Shown one piece after another: positions 7,684-14,786 of a stretch of DNA of 27,909 nt. This stretch comes from a virus. The stretch lies in IMG/VR virus record IMGVR_UViG_3300048839_001229, positions 1 through 27,909 of that record. The stretch is one strand, 5' to 3'. Under the pieces are notes generated by a model. The model saw only the letters and a list, made by a program, of their open reading frames with translations. It searched no databases and was not told where the DNA came from. Each line of letters opens with the position of its first letter. The stretch's first letter is position 1. Both the position numbers and the translations under genes were made by a program.

Positions 7684-9162
7684 TTATTCGGTTGCCGCCA
7701 GTCTAGCCTGACGATGCTTTTCAATCAACTCGGAAATTGTCATTTCCCCCGGATTCTTCGGCAAGCGCGAAGTCGGTGGGGGCGTGATGCGGGGAATCCA
7801 GGGCCTCGACATGACGGCATAGCGCGTCTCGTCTGCGGCGTGATCCTCTCCGTCAGTGTCAAGGTCTTCCGAGTCGATTTCGTCGTGCTGAAGGACCGGG
7901 AGAGTGCGGATGGTGTCTTCGCAGCAGTCGCAGAAATACATCATCGGGACGCCAGCCTCGCCCGTAAGCCTTTGGCGTAGCTGTTCCCAGCCCGCTTTGC
8001 GTTTGTTGTCCGCGCGACGCCAAGAGCAACGGTGAATTGCCATAGTCTCACCGATGGAAGGTCCGCCGTCACGGATGAAAATAGCTGGATCAGCCACGCC
8101 ATATCGAATCCTCTCACCTTTTTCGCGGAGAACGATCCCATCCGCGACTTGATCTGCGGTCATTTTCAGGCCAACGTTCGGGCCTTTCGCCCCGTACCAC
8201 TCACGATACTTAACAAGGGCGCCTTTCGGCAGGGAACGTCCGGCGCACTCGTAGTCCTTGTCGAGGACAGCATACCAGCCCACACTGAAAGGCTTAGCCG
8301 AGCCCCAGTCAAAAGAGCGGAAGCGCAGAATACCTGGGTTTGCAAGCACAGGCGCAAAAGCTGCAGAGGGGAGAACATGGCGAGCCTCGTCCCATTCGTC
8401 GAAGAAGGCCCCGTCAACGATGTCCCAGTTCCCTTCGAGCCAGGCTTTGACAAGGGCTTCGGAGCCGGACTGGCGCAGGCGGAGAATGTAGGTCGGGTCA
8501 TTCCGCATGAGGAGCTGGTTATCCCCGATTTTTGACGGGATGAAGACGCGGTCGAGGGAGACGGTTTGCTTAACTCCGTCGATTTCGATTTCAGTGGATT
8601 CGGTGATAATCTCATAACCAGCTGGGTTCGGGTCGATGTAGCGTTTTTTGACCCAGTTGTGGCCCGCGCCGCCGGGGTTTCCGGTCAAGCGCATGCCGAC
8701 TGGAACACCCGCGCCGGAGCGTAGCGTTGCGCGGAGCTTGTCGATTGGGGCAGGGGAAGGGAAGTTGGTGACTTCCTCGACGTAAACGCGGGTGTAGGAG
8801 TGGCCTTGGTATTCCTCGGCGTCACTGTCGCGTTCGAGGTAGGCGAATTTAAGGCGGGCGCCGTTCGCCATTGTCCAGGTTTTCGCCTGCTCGTTGTACT
8901 TCGCGCCGAGCTTGGTGAAGATCTGCTTTGTCCGCGCGATGACCTCCGCGAGCTGGACAAGCTTTCGGCGGAAGAAGATACCAATCGCGGCTTCGCCGTA
9001 GAGGGATGAGTGCTGAAGCCAGTCCCCGATGGAGGATTCGGTCTTCCCCCCTCCCCGAGCTCCGCCGTAGAAGACCTCAAAGACCGGGCACTCAAGGAGA
9101 GCGGTCTGTGGGCCGGGCTGCGGTTGCCAGAGGATCTGCTGGCTGGAGGGGGGTAGGGGCAT
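7684..9162 (-). CDS. Terminase large subunit
   Basis: The 492-residue product has a Walker A loop GGARGGGKT at residues 33-41. A Walker B-like segment reads TRVYVEEVTNF, followed by the coupling motif LTGNPGG. The C-terminal half has FRSFDWGSAKPFSVGW and YGVADPAI, which supply the acidic residues expected of the RNase H-like nuclease domain. Together these give the ATPase that drives DNA into the head and the nuclease that cuts concatemers. The ATG at 9162 has no clear ribosome site. The frame stays open for 28 codons upstream without another standard start, so ATG 9162 is kept. It is separated from the small subunit gene by the CotH gene, which is unusual. Confidence 0.93.
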   Translation of the reverse strand: MPLPPSSQQILWQPQPGPQTALLECPVFEVFYGGARGGGKTESSIGDWLQHSSLYGEAAIGIFFRRKLVQLAEVIARTKQIFTKLGAKYNEQAKTWTMANGARLKFAYLERDSDAEEYQGHSYTRVYVEEVTNFPSPAPIDKLRATLRSGAGVPVGMRLTGNPGGAGHNWVKKRYIDPNPAGYEIITESTEIEIDGVKQTVSLDRVFIPSKIGDNQLLMRNDPTYILRLRQSGSEALVKAWLEGNWDIVDGAFFDEWDEARHVLPSAAFAPVLANPGILRFRSFDWGSAKPFSVGWYAVLDKDYECAGRSLPKGALVKYREWYGAKGPNVGLKMTADQVADGIVLREKGERIRYGVADPAIFIRDGGPSIGETMAIHRCSWRRADNKRKAGWEQLRQRLTGEAGVPMMYFCDCCEDTIRTLPVLQHDEIDSEDLDTDGEDHAADETRYAVMSRPWIPRITPPPTSRLPKNPGEMTISELIEKHRQARLAATE

Positions 9163-9285
9163 GTCGGGGGGCTTGGGGTTGTGCTTTTCGGGGAAGGTGT
9201 TGCGGGTGCCGATTGTCTCGGCGCCCCGGAGCCTGCCAGGTCAGGTGCGCGCCACCTTGGGGATGGGCGCGCGAGGGGGGTTAGA

Positions 9286-11601
9286 TTACAGCGGCCAGCC
9301 TCTCGACGGGCTGGCATAAGCAACACCATCCCACGTCCAAGACCCTTCCGTACCTGGGTCCGCATACTGAAGATCGGGATACGCGCCCTCAGTAACAAGC
9401 AAACCGCAAACCTCAAACCAATCCCCGATAGCCCATGCTGGTCCGGACGATGCCCCTCTGACCACAAGGTTCGCCTTTACGACGCCATCCTCAGCAACAA
9501 AAACCAATGGAGGAAGTGCTTTCATCACGCCGGCCTGAACCACGGTTTCAATGGTGCGCTGAGTGGACAGGGTTATGCTTGCCGAGTTCTTCTTTTCAGC
9601 GACAGCTTGCACGACGTGGTCTTTTGATGTGCGGATGACTGCAAGTAGCGTGTAGGTTTTACCCGCAACTAGTGGGCAGTTTGAGTAGTAAATACCAGAC
9701 AGGGCTGTTGCAGCGACACTAAAGGTGGAACGCAGCGCGTTTCCGCCAAGCGCGTTGCCAGCTTCAAGGGTGAGCGCCGCCGCGCCGCCGCCTTGCGTAA
9801 CCACCCCGTACCCAGTCGTTACTGTTTGCGGGCGAGGGTTTGTTACCAGGTTCTTTGCAACGAGGTATGGCATCCGGTGGTTAAGCCATTCCACCCTACG
9901 GCTAAACCACCGGACGACACTCTTAAAACGCTCGTAGCTATCCCCGGCGCGGGACCACTTCTCCGCGTCGTGGGTGGCAGCCACGGAAAGCGAAGCGGAC
10001 AGGCGCTCGGCCCAGGCCACGATTCCGTCTTTTCCGCGCAGCGCGGCATAAAGCACGGTCCAACGCTCAAGCATTACCGCCTGAAACGCGGGGTCTTCCA
10101 TCATGCGGTAAAACCAGACCCCTTTGCGCGTGTGCCACTCTCTTGCCGGCTTCACCCAGTCGCGGAATGTGTCTGTGGCGTTATGATAGCCATTGCTCAG
10201 GCTCAGGTCGCTATCCCACAGCGGACCAAGAAAGAGCTTCCCTTTTACTGCCCCCACATCTGGCAGCTTGTAGAGCTTTACAGAGCTGTAGAGGTTAGAG
10301 TCGGAGTTACACGTCACCTCAGAAACGAGAATCCAGTCAGCCCAAGACCGCATATCGACGTACTTAGCGTAGCCAAGCTCGGGGTCTTTGAAGTTTGCCC
10401 CCATCAGTGCGGCGTCAAAAGCATTCATGTGCGCAGACATATACGCTTGCTGAGCCGCGTCCGGGTCTTCCGGCTCCTCAAACTGCACCGGCACATTCGA
10501 CGGCACAGTACGCGCGCCAATCTTGCCTTGAGTCTCCATTCTCTGATTGACTTCGAGCATGTAAGTGCCCGACGCCGCATCTGTTGCCGTTTTTGACGGC
10601 GTGATTTGCAAGCGGTTTGCAGACGCCTTGACTGGCTCTGCGAGCTGATAAACGCCTTGATAAACTCCATCAACAAACACTTCGCACATGGCAACTTTTG
10701 GCGTCCACATGTTGAAAGTACGGCGGGCGATCTCGAAAGCCATAGCGTTGCGAACGAAGGTCTGATCGAAATAATTTGCAAGCAGACGATAGGTTTTCTC
10801 TGCGGGAAAGCCCATTAAGCTTGTTTCCGACGAGAACTTGAGGCGCATCGACTTTTTGGGGCTGGAGCCCCAGGTAGAGTTGCCATGCCCGCTAACAGTC
10901 ACCGCCACCGGCTCCGCTGTGCCTGGAATGTCAAAGCCGTTCGGCTCAACACTAATCGTACCGGGAAAATACGTGTCGGCGGCAGGCGGGAGCAGCGTGA
11001 TGCCGCCCAATTCCAGGCGAATCACCGGTAGGGTTGGGATGATGAGCGACGGGCGTGTCTCGCTTTGCCCCAACCGGGAAGTCAGCGCATCGAGCACTAC
11101 CCAGGTTGTTTCAGCACCGATTGTCCCTGCAAAAACCGAGCCGTCTTCTTTGACCGTAATGCCAACAACACCGGACGAGGCGACGCAAGGCACGGCAGAA
11201 GCTCTAGGCTTTGGCAGTCCTAGAGGCAGCGTGGCGAGCTTTTTCCCTGTCGTGATTGCGCCGCTAAGCGTACCTGAGAATTCGTACTGATCGCCGCGCA
11301 GGCGGACGGCGGCGTCAGTAGATGTAATTCCCGTCCATAGATCAAGCAGTGTCCAGCCCTGCGCCCCGGACTCCACACGAGAGGACGCGCGAACGCCAGC
11401 GATGCCGGTAATTGCCTCCCCGACGGTCGGGTCAAATACAACCCCCCCACCCGGGCCCGTCGTGGCCATGACCGGCATCGTCGCAGGGCCAACCCCATCG
11501 AACTCCGGCAGCCTATTATACCCCACAGGCAGCGGAGCCGCAGATTCATTCGTACCACTGAGCAAAGCCCCGCCTTGGGGATACCCGATAACTTGTGCCA
11601 T
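9286..11601 (-). CDS. CotH-kinase-domain virion/tail fibre protein
   Basis: The 771-residue product has three parts. Residues 1-225 are Gly/Ala/Val-rich and resemble a fibre or baseplate attachment region. Residues 230-560 are a CotH kinase-like domain. The signs are GNSTWGSSPKKSMRLKF at 240-256, NYFDQTFVRNAMAFEIA from 276, FVDGVYQGVYQLAEPVK at 309-325, NSDSNLYSSVKLYK near 432, and GPLWDSDLSLSNG near 459-471, which supplies the WDxD residues. Residues 595-771 look like a beta-sandwich carbohydrate-binding end (NLVTNPRPQTV). CotH proteins of spore formers are atypical protein kinases. The ribosome site AAGGA lies before ATG 11601. The gene is inserted between the two terminase genes, and its base composition and codon use look more AT-rich than its neighbours, suggesting separate acquisition. 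Confidence 0.85.
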   Translation of the reverse strand: MAQVIGYPQGGALLSGTNESAAPLPVGYNRLPEFDGVGPATMPVMATTGPGGGVVFDPTVGEAITGIAGVRASSRVESGAQGWTLLDLWTGITSTDAAVRLRGDQYEFSGTLSGAITTGKKLATLPLGLPKPRASAVPCVASSGVVGITVKEDGSVFAGTIGAETTWVVLDALTSRLGQSETRPSLIIPTLPVIRLELGGITLLPPAADTYFPGTISVEPNGFDIPGTAEPVAVTVSGHGNSTWGSSPKKSMRLKFSSETSLMGFPAEKTYRLLANYFDQTFVRNAMAFEIARRTFNMWTPKVAMCEVFVDGVYQGVYQLAEPVKASANRLQITPSKTATDAASGTYMLEVNQRMETQGKIGARTVPSNVPVQFEEPEDPDAAQQAYMSAHMNAFDAALMGANFKDPELGYAKYVDMRSWADWILVSEVTCNSDSNLYSSVKLYKLPDVGAVKGKLFLGPLWDSDLSLSNGYHNATDTFRDWVKPAREWHTRKGVWFYRMMEDPAFQAVMLERWTVLYAALRGKDGIVAWAERLSASLSVAATHDAEKWSRAGDSYERFKSVVRWFSRRVEWLNHRMPYLVAKNLVTNPRPQTVTTGYGVVTQGGGAAALTLEAGNALGGNALRSTFSVAATALSGIYYSNCPLVAGKTYTLLAVIRTSKDHVVQAVAEKKNSASITLSTQRTIETVVQAGVMKALPPLVFVAEDGVVKANLVVRGASSGPAWAIGDWFEVCGLLVTEGAYPDLQYADPGTEGSWTWDGVAYASPSRGWPL

Positions 11602-11610
11602 GGCAATTCC

Positions 11611-12102
11611 TTAAACAATTGCGTTGATGGTAGAGGCTTGCGCCCCATGAGCGGCGGCCCAGCTCTCCGCGGAGTCTGCTTTCCCCGGCAGCGCCACAAC
11701 GAAATTGGTTTGAACGTTGAGGTTTTGCTGCCGAGCGCCGTATCCGAGGGCCTTCGAGGCGATTTCCAGCCCCTTAAGAGCGAGATCAGCGGAGTTCGTG
11801 ATCGTGAGCTTCTCCAGCACCACGTCGAGGGACTTGTCCGCGAGGGCCTTGAACTTCTCTTCGATACTGAAAGCGATCGCGGGATCGACGAGTTCGGCCT
11901 TGCGAAGGGCCAGCCTCGCGAGAAAGGCGTCCGAGTTCATGACCCGCGAAACCCAAGGCGTCGTGTAGCCGAAGTGCGCCGCGATTTCGTTCTGGGAAAG
12001 CGCCGGATTCGCCACGATCAGGTCGATCATGGCGTCGTGGGTGTACTTGACTCGGGCGATGCTGTTCGCGGCACTTTCCGTGCCGATAAGCGGGGCTGAC
12101 AT
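11611..12102 (-). CDS. Terminase small subunit (helix-turn-helix)
   Basis: The 163-residue product has a helix-turn-helix at about residues 30-55 (LSQNEIAAHFGYTTPWVSRV), the form used by many small terminase subunits to bind the packaging site. The rest is mostly helical (EEKFKALADKSLDVVLEKLT), as expected for the ring-forming region. The C-terminus ends with AAAHGAQASTINAIV. A GGAGGG ribosome site precedes ATG 12102. It is the first gene of the leftward operon and lies beside a repeat-rich noncoding region that could hold its recognition site. A general transcription regulator is the alternative, but the place and length favour terminase. Confidence 0.8.
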   Translation of the reverse strand: MSAPLIGTESAANSIARVKYTHDAMIDLIVANPALSQNEIAAHFGYTTPWVSRVMNSDAFLARLALRKAELVDPAIAFSIEEKFKALADKSLDVVLEKLTITNSADLALKGLEIASKALGYGARQQNLNVQTNFVVALPGKADSAESWAAAHGAQASTINAIV

Positions 12103-12135
12103 GGCCGGGCCCTCCGTGGGCAGTTATTGGGTGGT

Positions 12136-12164
12136 AGCCTACACTGCGTTGGCGGATTAGTCAA
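12136..12164 (-). promoter_or_regulatory. Possible promoter of the leftward morphogenesis operon
   Basis: On the minus strand TTGACT (12164-12159) is followed after 17 bases by TAGGCT (12141-12136). The -35 is good (5 of 6) and the -10 poor (3 of 6). It lies 34 bases before the small terminase start and is the only sigma70-like pair I see in the right place for the operon. Confidence 0.4.
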
Positions 12165-12504
12165 GGACAATGGCTGGCGGCTGGGATGGCGAGGCCGGGG
12201 GAAAACTAGGGGCAAACTCCGCGGGATTAACCAGCCGTAACCCCCCGGAATTACCCGCCGAGCTTTTTCCTGCCCGCCACTGACCACCTCTGCAGACAAC
12301 CCCCCGCCGTCAGGGCTTGCCCCCCCCCCCCCACTCACTGCCAGCTACGCATTGTGAATTGCGAAGGGAAACTGGCGATGGAAACTGGCCGTGGCGAGTG
12401 GCCGCGGAAACTGGGAATGGGGGGCGGCCGTGGCGAGTGGGGTGGTAATGCCCGGTTAAGACCCCCGCCGACGACCCCCCACTGCCGGGAAGCCCCCCCC
12501 CCCC

Positions 12505-12519
12505 ATAGCCAGAGGCTAT
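12505..12519. repeat. GATAG/CTATC-type dyad, copy 1
   Basis: ATAGCC and GGCTAT are separated by three bases (AGA). First of five similar short interrupted palindromes in the central noncoding region. Confidence 0.65.
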
Positions 12520-12621
12520 CGAGCACCGGGCAGGCGTGGGCAGGCATGGGCAGGCGTGGGGCGTGCAGTCGGTCCGCACGCTGAACACGAATCATTCGTA
12601 TTCGCAGCCGCAACGCGAGCG

Positions 12622-12636
12622 ATAGCCGGAGGCTAT
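12622..12636. repeat. GATAG/CTATC-type dyad, copy 2
   Basis: ATAGCC and GGCTAT are separated by GGA. The preceding G makes GATAGCC on the left arm. Confidence 0.65.
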
Positions 12637-12724
12637 GGGACCAGGCATGGGGCTTGCTACGTGCGCGTGCGCAGGCGCAGGTTTCATGTATGCGCGCGGG
12701 GACAGGCGAGGGGCGGCAGCCGTG

Positions 12725-12741
12725 GATAGCGTGAGGCTATC
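12725..12741. repeat. GATAG/CTATC-type dyad, copy 3
   Basis: GATAGC and GCTATC are separated by five bases. The arms match exactly. Confidence 0.65.
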
Positions 12742-12823
12742 GGAAATGAGGGAAACTGGGGGATGACAAACTATCGGGATGAGGGGATGATTCGGGGTGT
12801 CGGCAGCGCAATGGGGTGCTCGC

Positions 12824-12842
12824 CGATAGCAGGACACTATCG
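12824..12842. repeat. GATAG/CTATC-type dyad, copy 4, just before a ribosome site
   Basis: CGATAG and CTATCG are separated by seven bases. It ends 12 bases before the GGAGG of the first rightward gene, so it could act as an operator or a leader hairpin. Confidence 0.65.
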
Positions 12843-12866
12843 CCCGGACTTTCTGGAGGTTTCATC

Positions 12867-13001
12867 ATGTTTCACATTTGGTTTAGCTGGACTGAATCGG
12901 TCAGCGAAGTCTTCGTTGAGGCTTTCACCAAAGAGGCTGCTCAGCGTACATGGGACGCACTCAATGAAGCTGGCGCGGTTATGCGCTCCACCCGTCCATA
13001 A
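12867..13001 (+). CDS. Small protein of unknown function (44 residues)
   Basis: The frame MFHIWFSWTESVSEVFVEAF continues with TKEAAQRTWDALNEAG and ends at TAA. GGAGG stands seven bases before the ATG, inside the 15-base leader GGAGGTTTCATCATG that is repeated exactly at the next gene. The product is a single acidic, amphipathic, mostly helical peptide. I do not recognise it. The strong ribosome site and its place as first gene of the rightward side make it a real gene more likely than chance. Confidence 0.7.
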   Translation: MFHIWFSWTESVSEVFVEAFTKEAAQRTWDALNEAGAVMRSTRP

Positions 13002-13030
13002 CATCATTCATTCGTCAAGGAGGTTTCATC

Positions 13031-13579
13031 ATGGCACGTAACGCACAAATCGCGGTTTCCCGCGTCGGTTTCGACGAACTGGTTTTCACGTTCGCCGATG
13101 GGCAGGATCTCCGCATTGACGCGGGGAAGCTCACGAATGACATCCGCCACGAAGCCATTATGCATGGCCTCAAGCAGAAGATCGGTGACGCGGCCGCTAT
13201 CGGCCGGAACCCGGAAACCGGCCGCTCGGCCACGCTCTCCGACAAGCGTGCTGCGATGCGCGCCGTCATTGAACGGCTCCAGGCCGGTTCATGGAATGCC
13301 GAGCGCGGGGAGGGTGGCGCACCGGCAGGCGGGTTGCTGTTCGCGGCCCTGGTGCGGATGTACGACGGGAAAAAGACCGAGGAGGATATCCGCGAGTTCC
13401 TCGCAGGGAAGGACGACAAACAGAAGGCCGCGCTGCGGAAGAATCCGCGAGTTGCCGAGATCATTGAACAGATCAAGGCGGAGCGCGCCGCCAACGGCGA
13501 CGACGGTGAGGAGCCCGGTGCGGAGCTGCTCAACGAGCTGGACGGGCTCGACGGCGACGACGAGAGCGCGGAGGGCTGA
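13031..13579 (+). CDS. Paralogue A of a duplicated phage protein family
   Basis: The 182-residue product starts MARNAQIAVSRVGFDELVFT, with GGAGG seven bases upstream in the repeated leader. It aligns along most of its length with the 181-residue product at 16963. Both carry a beta-rich N-terminus, then an LxxGxW segment (IERLQAGSWNAERGE here, IDRLYNGEWGVRRE there), then AALRKNPRVAEIIEQIKAER matching VALRNNPKVKPIVDRIESEK. Both end in an acidic LLxEL tail (AELLNELDGL). The function is unknown. Strand-rich start, helical middle and acidic tail would suit a DNA- or protein-binding phage factor, but this is inference. Confidence 0.85.
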   Translation: MARNAQIAVSRVGFDELVFTFADGQDLRIDAGKLTNDIRHEAIMHGLKQKIGDAAAIGRNPETGRSATLSDKRAAMRAVIERLQAGSWNAERGEGGAPAGGLLFAALVRMYDGKKTEEDIREFLAGKDDKQKAALRKNPRVAEIIEQIKAERAANGDDGEEPGAELLNELDGLDGDDESAEG

Positions 13580-13582
13580 GCC

Positions 13583-13816
13583 ATGACGACACAGCGTGAA
13601 AAACTGGAACTGGCAATGGAACAGCACTATGGCCCGGAGTGGGCTGTTGAGTTCGCATGCGACCAGCATTTAAGGCAATATGCCCGAGCATCGGATACTG
13701 CGACGCGCGCGAGAGTTCGCCGGAATATGCAACTCCATGCCCTCGAGCTGTGTGAGCGCATGGCGGCAGTATGCGTGACGGCAGGGCTGGTTACGGTGCC
13801 CGACGCCGACGCCTAA
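13583..13816 (+). CDS. Small phage protein of unknown function (77 residues)
   Basis: The product starts MTTQREKLELAMEQHYGPEW and continues with two helical stretches (RQYARASDTATRARVRRNMQ and LHALELCERMAAVCVTAGLV). GGAGG lies 8 bases before the ATG, within the last codons of the gene before it. It contains no motif I recognise. It is the last gene of its unit, since a strong terminator follows 23 bases after the stop codon. Confidence 0.75.
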   Translation: MTTQREKLELAMEQHYGPEWAVEFACDQHLRQYARASDTATRARVRRNMQLHALELCERMAAVCVTAGLVTVPDADA

Positions 13817-13838
13817 CCCCACCCCCCCCCACCAACCA

Positions 13839-13868
13839 AACCCCGACGCTAACCCCGTCGGGGTTTTT
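13839..13868 (+). terminator. Rho-independent terminator of the first rightward unit
   Basis: AACCCCGACG and CGTCGGGGTT form a perfect 10-bp stem with a 7-base loop, and three further T follow the two that pair. It lies directly after the 77-residue gene. Confidence 0.92.
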
Positions 13869-13986
13869 GCTTCTGGCCCGCCGATCCCCGATCCCGATCC
13901 CGATCCCGGCTCAGGCCCGTCCAGCCACGGCCGGGCTGGTTATTCCGCGGGGAAACCCCATCGGCGGCGATGCGCGGCGCCATGGA

Positions 13987-14035
13987 CCGCAAACGCGGTT
14001 TCCGTGGCATGCCGGAATGCCCGCAAACGCGGTTT
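13987..14035. repeat. Direct repeat CCGCAAACGCGGTTT, two copies
   Basis: The 15 bases at 13987-14001 recur at 14021-14035, start to start 34 bases. Each copy contains the dyad AAAC-GCG-GTTT. Between them GGCAT and ATGCC form a short hairpin. The layout fits a pair of protein-binding sites. Confidence 0.7.
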
Positions 14036-14181
14036 TCCGGCCCGTGGCGCCGTTTTCGCGTACGGGGTGGTGTATCGGTATTCCCGGCCCCCCGATCGGC
14101 CCGCCACGGCCCGCTATTGGGTTCTCGAGAATCATTCCCATCACCGGCCACTCGGCGCGCCCGCCCCAGCTCGCTCGCCAC

Positions 14182-14200
14182 CGATAGGCCCTGGCTATCG
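14182..14200. repeat. GATAG/CTATC-type dyad, copy 5
   Basis: CGATAG and CTATCG are separated by seven bases, the same spacing as the copy at 12824. Confidence 0.65.
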
Positions 14201-14250
14201 TCTGCCCGCCCCTCCATCGCTTTCCCCAATCCCCTCGGCGTTACCACCCG

Positions 14251-14268
14251 TTAATCCCGCGGAGAAAC
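14251..14268. repeat. Recurrent motif TTAATCCCGCGGAGAAAC, copy in noncoding DNA
   Basis: The 18 bases are identical to 22955-22972, where the motif leads into a ribosome site. Here no gene follows for 500 bases, so the sequence is not explained by a ribosome site alone. A 15-base reverse-oriented relative lies at 12216-12230. Confidence 0.65.
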
Positions 14269-14374
14269 CCCCTTTTCCCTCTTTCCTGCCCTCCTCCTGC
14301 CCGGAGTCCCATGGCCGTCCTGCGGAATCCTCCTGCGACCCCATGCGGAATCCCATGACTGTCCGCCGCGTTTT

Positions 14375-14520
14375 TCAGTTGTGAAGGGACACTACCCCCT
14401 CTATTCCCTTCTCCCGATTGGAACCCGTTTATGCACGGTCCCCCCGTAGTCCCTCCGATTTTTTTTTTTCAAGGGAGGGTCTATAGGGGAATAGAGGGGG
14501 CGGTGTCCCTCGACAATTGA
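14375..14520. repeat. Large imperfect inverted repeat with poly-T in the loop
   Basis: Arms 14385-14408 and 14487-14510 pair over 24 positions with 22 Watson-Crick pairs, one G-T and one mismatch. The pairing resumes outside a two-base internal loop (CAGTTGT with ACAATTG). Inside are a second hairpin, CCCTCC with GGGAGG, whose loop holds 11 T (14459-14469), and a small ACGG/CCGT stem. It could be a replication origin, a bidirectional transcription barrier, or the remnant of a small mobile element. Confidence 0.8.
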
Positions 14521-14530
14521 GAAACCGTAT

Positions 14531-14604
14531 GGACAGCCATGGGACCGTGCATAGGACCGCCAACGGACCGCGCATGGGACCGCCGGCAAACCCCCAAGGG
14601 ACCG
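14531..14604. repeat. Helically phased GGAC(C)G repeat array
   Basis: GGACAG at 14531 and GGACCG at 14542, 14554, 14565, 14577 and 14599 are spaced 11, 12, 11, 12 and 22 bases. This is close to one helical turn each, with one position skipped. The array ends 35 bases before the -35 of the promoter at 14639. TATGCACGGTCCC at 14430-14442 is an inverted copy of 14541-14553. Confidence 0.75.
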
Positions 14605-14638
14605 CGCGCCGCGCGAGGGAAAACTGCGGGCAAACCGC

Positions 14639-14667
14639 TTGCGCCACTGGGGGAGGATGGATAACGT
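14639..14667 (+). promoter_or_regulatory. Phage promoter with shared extended motif, copy 1
   Basis: TTGCGC and TAACGT are 17 bases apart. The wider motif (ACCGCTTG at 14634, CTGGGG at 14647, TAACGT at 14662) is matched with the same spacing at 16825-16858, which is the main support. It lies 120 bases before the 159-residue gene. Confidence 0.65.
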
Positions 14668-14786
14668 GGGATGGGGTTGGGGCTGCGCCGGCGGCAGGGT
14701 CAATCCATTGGGGGACAGGGCACAGGTTTCCCCCGAACTCCAACTGACAATTCAACACCCGCCGTCGAGCGGGAAGGGCAAACACA

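Larger units (their letters stand above)
12165..12866. other. Noncoding, repeat-rich control region between divergent operons
   Basis: No frame here has a ribosome site or protein-like composition. The stretch holds 13 C at 12320-12332 and 12 C at 12493-12504. GGAAACTGG occurs four times (12367, 12380, 12406, 12751). A 15-base direct repeat GGCCGTGGCGAGTGG lies at 12387 and 12426. A 10-base tandem repeat (GGGCAGGCGT or GGGCAGGCAT, three copies) spans 12528-12557. There are also four GATAG/CTATC dyads. It lies beside the small terminase gene, so a packaging site or replication origin is plausible; neither is proven. Confidence 0.75.
13869..14786. other. Long noncoding region with repeats, inverted repeat and promoter
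   Basis: No frame over these 918 bases has a ribosome site and protein-like composition; the open frames are GC-driven. Contents in order: GATCCC repeated four times at 13883-13907; a 15-base direct repeat at 13987 and 14021; a GATAG/CTATC dyad at 14182; the recurrent CCGCGGAG motif at 14251; a large inverted repeat at 14375-14520 with T11 in its loop; a phased GGAC array at 14531-14604; and a promoter at 14639. Confidence 0.8.

Noticed and set aside
6287-7711. 474-residue plus-strand frame over the portal gene
   Set aside because: Mirror frame of a biased gene; Arg/Gly/Asp-rich translation with no recognisable motif.
9163-9285. Extra gene or longer start for the large terminase in the gap before it
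   Set aside because: The terminase frame is open for 28 codons upstream but offers no ATG, GTG or TTG start and no ribosome site.
12310-12613. Overlapping 92-residue frames on the minus strand
   Set aside because: They translate poly-C and repeat tracts into Gly/Pro runs and have no ribosome site.
12505-14200. CRISPR array
   Set aside because: The repeated elements are short dyads at irregular spacing with no conserved repeat-spacer pattern.
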